NCBI RefSeq assembly: GCF_014203535.1
Contig: NZ_JACHJI010000003.1
Coordinates: forward strand, 413,707-477,706
Source of the DNA: Streptomyces griseomycini
GTDB taxonomy: Bacteria > Actinomycetota > Actinomycetes > Streptomycetales > Streptomycetaceae
Length of the DNA: 64,000 nt
Direction of reading: 5' to 3'
The notes under the pieces are model-generated. The model did no database searches, had not been told where the DNA came from, and was given only the letters and a program-made list of their open reading frames with translations. Of the stretch, positions 26,988-36,227 are shown one piece after another; position 1 is the first letter of the stretch; every line of letters starts with the position of its first letter. A program made the translations under genes and the position numbers.

Positions 26988-27971
26988 TCAGTGCTCCTGC
27001 TCGAGGATCCCCGACTGCGCGATGAGGTAGCCCAGTTGCGCACGGCTGCCGCTGCCCAGCGCGGACGCCAGTTTGGCTATGTGGGCCCGGCACGTGCGCA
27101 CGTTCATGCCGAGGCGGCGGGCGATGGCCTCGTCGACGTGCCCCTCCACCAGCAGCTTGGCGATGGAGTGCTGGATCTCGGTGATGCCGTCGGTGGCGGC
27201 CCCGTACGGCGTGCCGGCGCTCATCGGTACCGCGCGGTCCCACAGGTACTCGAAGACCTTGACGAGGTATCGGACGAGGCCGGGGTGACGCAGTTCGAGG
27301 GCGACCTGGTGGTCGTCGCGCGCGGGGATGAACGCGACGGTCTCGTCGCAGATGATCAGGCGTTCCACCAGCTCGTCGATCGTGCGGTACTCCACCTTCC
27401 CGTCGGAGAGCCGGGCCACGTAGGACAGCTTCTCCGGGTTGTAGCGGGCGGTGTGCTGGTAGAGGCTCCGGACCTTCACACCACGTTCGATCAGAGGCTT
27501 GTCGCGCTCGAGGCTCCGGAGGAGACTCCGTTCGGAGACGCGGTCACTGGGCTGGACCGTCAGGAGCTCCGTCTGGCACTGGGCGGTCGCGAGATTGAGT
27601 GCCGCGTTGATCCGCTCACCGCCCTCCAGCACGGTGATGGAGTCGCTGGTGGTCGTCGTCTGCATGCCCAGCGCCATGAACGGTTCGAAGGCGTCGGCGA
27701 GTTGCACGGACAGACGTCTGTGCTCGGTGATCTCCCGCTCTATGGGGTGGAGGCGCTGTGCCAGCGCGACCGCCGGCGGCACGGGGCGCAGCCAGGTCGG
27801 ATCGTCCGGGTCCGGGTGCAGCAGGGCGAGTTCGAGGAGGCAGGGAGCGGCTTCGGTGTCCGCGCGTGAGACGCGCCCGGCACGCAGCGCTGTGGTATAG
27901 AGACGACTGCCTTCCTTGCAGAGTTCGGTGATCGGGTGGGGATGTGCACCCTTGGTCCGATTAGTGCTCAA
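26988..27971 (-). CDS. LuxR-type transcriptional regulator (paralogue 3 of 3)
   Basis: 327 residues from TTG 27971. This start aligns the N-terminus with its paralogues (ITELCKEGSRLYTTALRAG) and lies after a GGGGGGTGGAG run. ATG 27998 gives nine more residues but would lie inside the dyad at 27989-28004 and has no Shine-Dalgarno. The protein has LLELALLHPDPDDPTWLRP, sensor segment LIERGVKVRSLYQHTARYN, CDETVAFIPARDDHQVAL, and the HTH GITEIQHSIAKLLVEG plus IARRLGMNVRTCRAHIAKL. It is divergent from the NTQWP-repeat peptide gene, which is the natural candidate for its target. Confidence 0.85.
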   Translation of the reverse strand: MSTNRTKGAHPHPITELCKEGSRLYTTALRAGRVSRADTEAAPCLLELALLHPDPDDPTWLRPVPPAVALAQRLHPIEREITEHRRLSVQLADAFEPFMALGMQTTTTSDSITVLEGGERINAALNLATAQCQTELLTVQPSDRVSERSLLRSLERDKPLIERGVKVRSLYQHTARYNPEKLSYVARLSDGKVEYRTIDELVERLIICDETVAFIPARDDHQVALELRHPGLVRYLVKVFEYLWDRAVPMSAGTPYGAATDGITEIQHSIAKLLVEGHVDEAIARRLGMNVRTCRAHIAKLASALGSGSRAQLGYLIAQSGILEQEH

Positions 27972-27988
27972 ATCTCCACCCCCCAGGC

Positions 27989-28009
27989 TCCTGAACATGC
28001 AGGAACATG
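27989..28009. promoter_or_regulatory. Candidate operator between LuxR gene and repeat-peptide gene
   Basis: TCCTG-AACATG-CAGGA (27989-28004) is a perfect 5+5 dyad. It overlaps two direct GAACATG repeats (27993-27999 and 28003-28009) spaced by one helical turn. It sits in the only intergenic space shared by the divergent LuxR gene and peptide gene. Confidence 0.45.
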
Positions 28010-28084
28010 ATGCACCGATTGTGTGGCCATGACGTGCCTGAATGAGCCATCGTCGTACTCGACGGGGGAAAAGGGGACCTTCAA

Positions 28085-28342
28085 GTGAGGACGAAGCCGA
28101 CTATGCGCAACAAAATGCTTCGCTCGGTGCTTGTCGCCGCCTTCTCCGCCGTTGTGGCCCTCGGCGCGCTGAGTGGCTTCTCCGACGGGAAGGACGTCGT
28201 TCGGGCGAACACGCAGTGGCCTTCGGTGGGCGCGGGCGCCGCCGGCACCGACAACACCCAGTGGCCTTCGGTGGGCGCGAACGCTGCGGGCACCGACAAC
28301 ACCCAGTGGCCCGGCCCTGGGGTGGACGGAGCCGGGAGCTGA
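28085..28342 (+). CDS. Small secreted peptide with NTQWP repeats
   Basis: 85 residues. A basic n-region (MRTKPTMRNKMLR) and hydrophobic core (SVLVAAFSAVVALGAL) form a signal peptide. A V-x-A site at residues 39-41 (VRA) would be cleaved directly before the first repeat. The mature part is two full copies of a 15-residue unit (NTQWPSVGAGAAGTD, NTQWPSVGANAAGTD) and a third start NTQWPGPG, ending at residue 85. GTG 28085 follows AAAAGGGG; ATG 28103 is possible. No family recognised. The stop is one base before the GTG of the Rieske-like gene, so the two are coupled. It could be a signal peptide, surface peptide or precursor of a modified peptide; none is shown. Confidence 0.75.
   Translation: MRTKPTMRNKMLRSVLVAAFSAVVALGALSGFSDGKDVVRANTQWPSVGAGAAGTDNTQWPSVGANAAGTDNTQWPGPGVDGAGS
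28208..28312 (+). repeat. 45-bp tandem coding repeat (2.3 copies)
   Basis: Two 45-bp units (28208-28252 and 28253-28297) differ at only a few bases. A third begins at 28298 and diverges after 15 bp. They encode the NTQWP repeats of the secreted peptide. Confidence 0.92.
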
Positions 28343-28343
28343 C

Positions 28344-28679
28344 GTGACCACTCCACCCGACGACCGATCCTTCCGCAGGGAGATGGCGACCGCCTACCGG
28401 TCCGGATGGCACTTCATCGACCTGGTCACGGCCATTCCCCACAACGGGGACTCGCTGATGGTGACCGTGTTCGGTGAGCCGGTCGTCGTCACGCGGGACG
28501 AGGACGGAGACGTGCGGGCTTTCCGGTGCCTGCGGCGGCCCCGGGGGGCGCCGCAGCCCGTACGGTGTGCCATCCGGTACGGAATGATCTTTGTGAACCT
28601 GGACCAGCGGGACCGCCGGCAGGTGGAGTCCGGCTCCCCTGTCCCCCGGACCATCTCTGCCACCCCCCGCAGTGCCTGA
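28344..28679 (+). CDS. Miniature Rieske-fold protein lacking the histidine ligands
   Basis: 111 residues. The order and motifs follow the N-terminal Rieske domain of ring-hydroxylating oxygenases: YRSGWHFIDLVTAIPHNGDS, VFGEPVVVTRDEDGDVRAF, then RCLRRPRGAP where C-x-H-R-G is expected, VRCAIRYG where C-x-x-H-G is expected, and MIFVNLDQ. Both cluster cysteines are kept, but both histidines are arginine and the span between them is short. A normal [2Fe-2S] Rieske centre is therefore unlikely. GTG 28344 has GGGAG five bases upstream inside the peptide gene. No catalytic domain follows. Partner or modifying function for the NTQWP peptide is inference from coupling. Confidence 0.72.
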   Translation: MTTPPDDRSFRREMATAYRSGWHFIDLVTAIPHNGDSLMVTVFGEPVVVTRDEDGDVRAFRCLRRPRGAPQPVRCAIRYGMIFVNLDQRDRRQVESGSPVPRTISATPRSA

Positions 28680-28722
28680 CGCGATTCCCCCGTCGTAACA
28701 GATCGCGCAGGTGCTTCCCCCC

Positions 28723-28763
28723 GCAGCGGCGTCACCGTGACCTGAACACGGTGACGCCGCTGC
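28723..28763 (+). terminator. Terminator of the repeat-peptide/Rieske-like unit
   Basis: A perfect 17-bp stem (28723-28739 with 28747-28763) and 7-nt loop, followed by AGTTTTCC, 44 bp after the Rieske-like stop. Confidence 0.9.
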
Positions 28764-28883
28764 AGTTTTCCGGGGATATCTCCCGGTACCGGCCTGGTCG
28801 CGTGATGGCCGGTAATGGTCGTTCGGGGGGTACGCGGCGCCCACGGCCCCGGAACTCGACCGTGCGGTTCTCCCGCCCTTCAC

Positions 28884-28904
28884 CTTGAGTGGAATAGACT
28901 CAAG
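28884..28904. promoter_or_regulatory. HAIR operator (HspR-binding) of clpB
   Basis: Perfect CTTGAGT-N7-ACTCAAG, 69 bp upstream of the clpB start. It places clpB in the HspR regulon with the dnaK operon. Confidence 0.93.
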
Positions 28905-28972
28905 TTTGTGTACGTTGACCCAGTCAGCCACGAAGGGCGCTGAAGGGTCACCGCAAGGAGGAGAACGCGAAC

Positions 28973-31570
<2,598 letters not shown>

Positions 31571-31585
31571 GCGACGGCTCCGTTT

Positions 31586-31618
31586 CCGGGCCCGGCGTCC
31601 CCGGGACGTTGGGCCCGG
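31586..31618 (+). terminator. Possible terminator after clpB
   Basis: CCGGGCCC (31586-31593) pairs with GGGCCCGG (31611-31618) around an inner short dyad, 15 bp after the clpB stop. No T-run follows. Confidence 0.4.
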
Positions 31619-31743
31619 GCCCTGCCGGGTACCCCGGCGTTGACCGGATCGAGTCAGCCCACGGCTGACAGGCACGTCGGGGCTTGCCACCCCCCTCCCC
31701 GCATGGGAGAGGATGGCGGGATCCGTACGAAGGGAAAATCACG

Positions 31744-32274
31744 GTGAGCATCGACCCGTCCTCGATTCCGAATTTCGGGGGCCAGCCCGAGCCGCAGCCC
31801 CAAGGACCGGCGGGCCCCGTCGTCCCGGATCAGGACCTCGTGAAGCAGCTCCTCGACCAGATGGAGCTCAAGTACGTCGTCGACGACGAGGGTGACCTCG
31901 CGGCGCCGTGGGAGCAGTTCCGCACCTACTTCATGTTCCGTGGGGAGGGTGACCAGCAGATCTTCTCCGTGCGGACGTTCTACGACCGGCCGCACCAGAT
32001 CGACGAGAAGCCGCAGCTGCTCGAGTCCGTCGACGACTGGAACCGGCGCACCCTGTGGCCCAAGGTCTACACCCACACCCACGACGACGGCACCGTCCGT
32101 CTCATCGGTGAGGCCCAGATGCTGATCGGCATGGGCGTCAGCCTGGAGCACTTCGTCTCGTCGACGGTCAGCTGGGTGCGGGCCGCCATCGAGTTCGACA
32201 AGTGGCTCGTCGAGCAGCTCGGCCTGGAGCAGGAGATCAACGAGGCGGACAAGCCCGAGGACGACGAGGAGTAG
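31744..32274 (+). CDS. YbjN domain-containing protein
   Basis: 176 residues. After a Pro/Gln-rich leader (PNFGGQPEPQPQGPAGP) the YbjN domain reads LLDQMELKYVVDDEGDLAAP, YFMFRGEGDQQIFSVRTFYD, LLESVDDWNRRTLWPKVYTH, IGEAQMLIGMGVSLEHFVSS and a C-terminal helix. The YbjN fold resembles type III secretion chaperones and is thought to mediate protein-protein contacts; no enzymatic residues are expected. GTG 31744 with GAAGGG upstream is chosen over longer frames. The tail is strongly acidic. Conserved next to clpB in Streptomyces, as I recall. Confidence 0.88.
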   Translation: MSIDPSSIPNFGGQPEPQPQGPAGPVVPDQDLVKQLLDQMELKYVVDDEGDLAAPWEQFRTYFMFRGEGDQQIFSVRTFYDRPHQIDEKPQLLESVDDWNRRTLWPKVYTHTHDDGTVRLIGEAQMLIGMGVSLEHFVSSTVSWVRAAIEFDKWLVEQLGLEQEINEADKPEDDEE

Positions 32275-32344
32275 CCGTCCCCCCGGCGGCCACCGCCGAA
32301 CGCGGCGACGCGACGGGTACCGGCGGGTACGCGCCGCTCGTGGG

Positions 32345-32399
32345 GAGAGCCCGGCCCGGGCACCGGCCGCACCACGGCCGGCTGCGGGGCCGGGCTCTC
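32345..32399 (+). terminator. Terminator after the YbjN gene
   Basis: A 13-bp outer stem (32345-32357 with 32387-32399) encloses a second GC hairpin, about 70 bp after the YbjN stop. Confidence 0.75.
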
Positions 32400-32403
32400 T
32401 TCG

Positions 32404-32830
32404 GTGGCTGCTCAAGCAGCTCCCGTCCCCACTCCGGACCAGCCGGAAGAGACGACTGCGCTCGCCGGTGCCGGCCCGTGGGCGGTCGCCGTCCCGGCCC
32501 CCCTCCGCCGCGTCGATCCCCGGCTCGTCCTGTCCGAGCGGGAGGCCGGGCGCCTGGCGCCGGCCGTCACCGAGTGGCTGGCGGCCGGTGTCGCGCCCTC
32601 CCGGATCACCGCACTGCTCACCACAGGGCTTCCTGGCCCGTCCGGCGGGCATCCTCGCCTTCCGCCTCCGGGAAACCCCGCTGCCCGCGCCGCCCCCGGA
32701 TCCGCTCCCGCCCGTCCCCGGCCGCCCGGCCGTGCTGTCCTTCAAGAACTGCGACGGCTGCGAGCGCGCCTTCCGCGCACCGGAGCCCGGACACTGCCGG
32801 GACTGCCGAGGTCACCTCGTCGGGGGTCCT
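32404..32830 (+). pseudogene. Frameshifted remnant of an actinobacterial HTH/Cys-rich regulator
   Basis: The reading LSEREAGRLAPAVTEWLAAG plus VAPSRITALLTTGLP in one frame continues in the next frame as ARPAGILAFRLRETPLP and NCDGCERAFRAPEPGHCRDC. Joined, these match the C-terminal part of a helix-turn-helix protein common in Streptomyces, ending in a Cys-rich CDGC...CRDC element. One extra base near 32634 (CTTCCTGGCC instead of CTTCCGGCC) is enough to explain the break. The N-terminal HTH part is absent; the sequence starts right after the YbjN terminator. It is almost certainly non-functional. Confidence 0.65.
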
Positions 32831-33000
32831 CTTCGTGCGGTCGGCCGAGCAGACGGGCGTGTGTGCGACCGCTCCCCGGACGGGAGACTCGACACCCCCT
32901 ACGGCCTTGTCCCGAAGCGGATCGCGACGGACGGCGTGGACATCTTCGTCGAGCACGGGCTGGGGGACCTTCGCAGGCCCGGGACGGTCAGGCCCCCGTC

Positions 33001-33177
33001 CACGAAGTGGTCTCCGACTGCCTCCGCTACCTGAACCGGGGACCCGACGACGACTTCCCCACCGGTCTGAGGCGCAGGCAGTCCCCGGAGAGCGTCGAGG
33101 ACATCGCGTACGACGTCGACATGACACCCGGGCAGGACGACGCGTTGTGCCGGGCAGTGGTGCGCCTTGCCGCCTGA
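33001..33177 (+). pseudogene. Remnant of a DUF433-like (VapB45-type) antitoxin
   Basis: The last roughly 28 codons read SPESVEDIAYDVDMTPGQDD then ALCRAVVRLAA, close to the C-terminus of DUF433 antitoxins where a helix-turn-helix-like repeat ends the protein just before the toxin gene. Upstream of SPESVED the frame loses family likeness, and no complete antitoxin start can be found. The stop overlaps the toxin start by 11 bp, the usual arrangement of an intact module. Confidence 0.5.
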
Positions 33178-33490
33178 GTTCTTCCTCGACCGCGATCTCG
33201 GACGTCGCGTCGCGGAAGGGCTGAGGGCGTGCGGCTGGATCGCTCACGGTCTCGGCCAGTCATGGGTACCGGTCTCGAAGGACGGCCGGATCAGGAGCAG
33301 GGACCTGGAGATCCAGCCGGTGCTGGAGCGGGAAGCAGTGCTCTTCCACCTCGACGACCAGCAGCTGCGCAGTGCCGAGGTGGCCGGACGGCTCGACGCG
33401 CACCGTGAGGTGATCCACCGGGCCGTGAGCCGGGGCGGTCCTGCGGCCTACGCGGTGCGACGCGACCGCATCGAGCGGTCCTGGCCGTGA
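33167..33490 (+). CDS. PIN-like toxin-type protein with internal deletion
   Basis: 107 residues. It resembles Streptomyces PIN-like proteins paired with DUF433 antitoxins: PPEFFLDRDLGRRVAEGLRA at the N-terminus, then WVPVSKDGRIRSRDLEIQPV, AVLFHLDDQQLRSAEVAGRL, and AAYAVRRDRIERSWP. Between CGWIAHG and SWVPVSKDG about 20 residues seem missing compared with the family as I remember it. That segment holds an acidic DEEW(I) motif of the PIN active site, so the protein is probably inactive. TTG 33167 overlaps the antitoxin remnant. The locus is best read as a decayed toxin-antitoxin module. Confidence 0.55.
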   Translation: MPPEFFLDRDLGRRVAEGLRACGWIAHGLGQSWVPVSKDGRIRSRDLEIQPVLEREAVLFHLDDQQLRSAEVAGRLDAHREVIHRAVSRGGPAAYAVRRDRIERSWP

Positions 33491-33594
33491 CGTGCGTGAC
33501 GGCCAGGACCGTCACGCACGCGGCTCGGCACACAGGGGCTCGCGACCGGTCGGCAAAGGGGTTCTTCCGGATGCCCTCCACCAGGGCCCCGCGT

Positions 33595-34788
33595 TCAATG
33601 GCCCCCCGCGCCCTTGAGCCGCCGCGCCGCCTCCTCCAGTACCGGCCGCTGCTTGCAGAACGCGAACCGCACGAAGGGGGCGCCCGCCTCCCGGTGGTCG
33701 TAGAAGACCGCGGCGGGGATGGCGACGACGCCCGCGCGTTCCGGCAGGGCGCGGCAGAAGGCGACGCCGTCGCTCTCGCCGAGGGGGCGGATGTCGGCGG
33801 TGACGAAGTAGGTGCCCGCCGGGCGGAAGACCGCCAGGCCCGCCTGCTCCAGGCCCGCCGCCAGCAGGTCCCGCTTGGCCCGCAGGTCGTCCCGGAGCCC
33901 GGTGTAGTACGACTCGGGCAGCGCGAGGGCCTCGGCGACCGCGTACTGGAACGGGCCCGCGGAGACGTACGTCAGGTACTGCTTGGCCGAGCGGACCGCC
34001 GTCACCAGCTCCGGCGCGGCCGTCACCCAGCCGACCTTCCAGCCGGTGAAGGAGTACGTCTTGCCGGCGCTGGAGATGGTCACCGTGCGCTCCCGCATCC
34101 CCGGGAAGGTCGCCAGCGGCACGTGCTCGGCGTCGTCGTAGACCAGGTGCTCGTACACCTCGTCCGTCACCACCAGCAGGTCGCGCTCCACGGCCAGCTC
34201 GGCGACCGCCGCCAGCTCCTCGCGGGTCAGGACGGTGCCGGTCGGGTTGTGCGGGGTGTTGATCAGCAGCAGGCGGGTGCGGTCGGTGACGGCGTCGCGC
34301 AGCTCGTCCAGGTCGAGCCGGAAGCGGCCCTCCCGGGGGCGGAGCGTGACGGGGACGCGCCGGCCGCCCGCCATGGCGACGCAGGCCGCGTAGGAGTCGT
34401 AGTACGGCTCGAGGGCGACCACCTCGTCGCCGGGCTCCACCAGGGCGAGCAGGGCGGCGGCGATCGCCTCGGTGGCGCCCGCGGTGACCAGGACCTCGGT
34501 GTCGGGGTCGTACGACAGGCCGTAGCGGCGCCGCTGGTGCGCGGCGACGGCGGTGCGCAGCTCGGGGACGCCCGGGCCCGGCGGGTACTGGTTGCCGCGG
34601 CCGTCGCGCAGGGCCCGTACGGCCGCCTCCCTGACCTCCTCGGGGCCGTCGGTGTCGGGGAAGCCCTGGCCGAGATTGATGGAGCCGGTCCGCAGGGCGA
34701 GGGCGGACATCTCGGCGAAGATCGTCGTCCCGAACTCGGCGAGCCGGCGGTTCAGCAGGGGGCGCGGGCTGGAGGTCATGGCGGCCAT
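33595..34788 (-). CDS. PLP-dependent aminotransferase class I (kynurenine/N-succinyl-DAP aminotransferase type)
   Basis: 397 residues. Fold type I features: INLGQGFPDTDGPEEV at the N-terminus, VTAGATEAIAAALLALVEPG, ALEPYYDSYAACVAMAG, LLINTPHNPTGTVL, VVTDEVYEHLVYD, the PLP-lysine segment ISSAGKTYSFTGWKVGW (Lys near 240), and the C-terminal FVRFAFCKQ with the carboxylate-binding Arg. The GKTYSFTGWKVGW and GPFQYAVA stretches fit the kynurenine aminotransferase/glutamine transaminase K and DapC subgroup. It may make N-succinyl-diaminopimelate or transaminate kynurenine, whose pathway genes lie 17 kb away. Transcribed alone. Confidence 0.9.
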   Translation of the reverse strand: MAAMTSSPRPLLNRRLAEFGTTIFAEMSALALRTGSINLGQGFPDTDGPEEVREAAVRALRDGRGNQYPPGPGVPELRTAVAAHQRRRYGLSYDPDTEVLVTAGATEAIAAALLALVEPGDEVVALEPYYDSYAACVAMAGGRRVPVTLRPREGRFRLDLDELRDAVTDRTRLLLINTPHNPTGTVLTREELAAVAELAVERDLLVVTDEVYEHLVYDDAEHVPLATFPGMRERTVTISSAGKTYSFTGWKVGWVTAAPELVTAVRSAKQYLTYVSAGPFQYAVAEALALPESYYTGLRDDLRAKRDLLAAGLEQAGLAVFRPAGTYFVTADIRPLGESDGVAFCRALPERAGVVAIPAAVFYDHREAGAPFVRFAFCKQRPVLEEAARRLKGAGGH

Positions 34789-34926
34789 CCTGCGCCGAAG
34801 CTCTGGACTTCCTCAACTCTGCTTTGGGCCGCGCGGGCGGTGGGCATCTCCCGGTCACGCACGTGAGCGAGGCACCCACGGGGGGCTGCTTCGGGGGATC
34901 ACGGGGGCGGAAAGGGGGACGACGCC

Positions 34927-35172
34927 ATGGTCGTCGGCATCGTCGTGGTTCTGGTCTTCGCACTGTTCGCCGTACTGGCCGTGGCCGCCGCGCGCCGGGC
35001 GGCGGGCCGTACCCGGGTGACGGGTGTCCGTTCCGGATCGTCCAGGAGCCGCCGCAACAACGACGGCGGCTGGTGGGCGGGCGGCGGTGGCGGCGGGGGG
35101 TCCTGCGGAGGTGGCTCGTCCTGCGGAGGCGGGTCGTCCTGCGGGGGCGGCGGATGCGGCGGAGGCGGCTGA
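34927..35172 (+). CDS. Small membrane protein with Gly/Cys-rich tail
   Basis: 81 residues. One N-terminal transmembrane helix (VVGIVVVLVFALFAVLAVAA) is followed by an Arg/Ser-rich stretch and NNDGGWWAGG. The C-terminal tail is almost only Gly, Ser and Cys, with SCGGGSSCGGG-type repeats and four cysteines. The positive residues after the helix suggest a cytoplasmic tail. ATG 34927 follows GGAAAGGGGG. No family assigned. Evenly spaced cysteines could bind metal or form disulfides. Gly/Cys-rich tails recur in several uncharacterised actinobacterial membrane proteins. Confidence 0.7.
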   Translation: MVVGIVVVLVFALFAVLAVAAARRAAGRTRVTGVRSGSSRSRRNNDGGWWAGGGGGGGSCGGGSSCGGGSSCGGGGCGGGG

Positions 35173-35576
35173 CACGGGGCAGCCCGCCTCCCCTTCGGGG
35201 GATGACGCATCCGCGACAGCGGGGTCCGCGCCTGGGGCGGGCCCCGCTGTGCCGTCGAGCGGTGGGCGGCGGTCCGGTTCCGGTCCGAGCGTGCGCCGAC
35301 GCGGTGCACGGGCGCACGCCGTCATCGGGGAGCGCACGTCGGCGTTGAACAGATGAGCTGAGGAGCCCTCTAGGGGATGGAAAGCGCACGAAGTTGGGTA
35401 AAAACGCTGTGACGGCACCACAGTTCATGATTCCCTCTCATCACCGACGCAGCCCTCGGACTCCCTGCGGACACTTCTTCCGGCCGGCCGACCGGGCTGA
35501 CGGGCCTGATTCCCCGGTGCGGCCGGGGTGTGCGGACCCACATCTCCCTCTCCTTGTGTGCTTGCGGAGCCGATCC
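35173..35576. other. Intergenic region with a terminator-like hairpin
   Basis: No gene is seen here. An 8-bp stem (35217-35224 with 35242-35249) extended by an inner 4-bp stem follows the Gly/Cys-rich gene by 45 bp and may terminate it. The stretch 35370-35450 is relatively AT-rich and probably carries the promoter of the DUF2617 gene. Upstream in-frame ATGs to that gene give Pro/Arg-rich translations and are not accepted as starts. Confidence 0.55.
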
Positions 35577-36095
35577 ATGCTCACGACCCTGAACACCGCC
35601 TACACCGACTCGCGCGCGGCCGACCTCGCCTGGGCCCTGGGACGCGAGCCGCTTCCCGCGCTGGCCACCCTCGACCTCGACATGCCCGGGGCGAAGCTCC
35701 AGTTGAGGCTCCTCGGCGCGTCCCACCAAGTGCTGCTGGAAGAGGAGCGCGGTCTGTGCTCGGAGACGGTGGCGTGCATTCCGGGCAGCAGCACACCCCT
35801 TCCGCTGGGCGTGGCCAAGCGGGTGGACGACTGGGAGTACGAGTTCGCCGCCCGGGTGGAGGTCCTCTCCCCGGGCTCCTTCGCGGGCCGTGCCCAGGAG
35901 TTGCTCGCGCTGGTCTCCGACCATCCGCAGGGCCTCGCCGGGGTCTTCCCCGGCAGCCCGCACGCGTTCACCGCGATGCTCGCCCAGCGCCACGGGGGCC
36001 AGGTCCACTGGCGGACCTGGCACGCCTATCCGCAGGACGGGCAGCTGGTGACGACCCGGACGAAGGTGGGGGCGCGGGCGGCGGCGGTGCTGTGA
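35577..36095 (+). CDS. DUF2617 family protein
   Basis: 172 residues. It matches the DUF2617 pattern: MLTTLNTAYTDSRAADLAWA, PALATLDLDMPGAKLQLRLL, HQVLLEEERGLCSETVACIP, VEVLSPGSFAGRAQELLALV, and the ending HWRTWHAYPQDGQLVTTRT. The family is restricted to actinobacteria as far as I know and has no assigned function; the sequence has no signal peptide or membrane segment. ATG 35577 follows GCGGAG. Single gene, upstream of the spermidine-synthase-like gene and separated from it by two palindromes. Confidence 0.88.
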   Translation: MLTTLNTAYTDSRAADLAWALGREPLPALATLDLDMPGAKLQLRLLGASHQVLLEEERGLCSETVACIPGSSTPLPLGVAKRVDDWEYEFAARVEVLSPGSFAGRAQELLALVSDHPQGLAGVFPGSPHAFTAMLAQRHGGQVHWRTWHAYPQDGQLVTTRTKVGARAAAVL

Positions 36096-36176
36096 GGGGC
36101 CGGCGCGCGGAGCCCGGAGGCTCGTGCCCCTGTGGATCCCCCGCCCGTACCGGTGCGGGGCGGGCGTAAACAAAAA

Positions 36177-36188
36177 CCACACGTGTGG
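36177..36188. promoter_or_regulatory. Palindrome CCACACGTGTGG
   Basis: A perfect 12-bp palindrome 40 bp upstream of the next start, in the short AT-richer gap. Operator candidate for the aminopropyltransferase-like gene. Confidence 0.4.
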
Positions 36189-36210
36189 GTGACGATCCGC
36201 GCCCGATGCG

Positions 36211-36223
36211 TGACGTAACGTCA
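36211..36223. promoter_or_regulatory. Palindrome TGACGT-A-ACGTCA at the start of the aminopropyltransferase-like gene
   Basis: A perfect 6+6 dyad ending 4 bp before GTG 36228. Bound protein would block either the promoter -10 region or ribosome access. Confidence 0.45.
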
Positions 36224-36227
36224 CAGG

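Noticed and set aside
28208..28312. CRISPR-like direct repeats
   Set aside because: The 45-bp units are contiguous without spacers, keep the reading frame and encode a peptide repeat.
35394..35576. N-terminal extension of the DUF2617 protein from an upstream ATG
   Set aside because: The extension is Pro/Arg-rich, lacks a Shine-Dalgarno and is not part of the family; ATG 35577 starts the conserved sequence.
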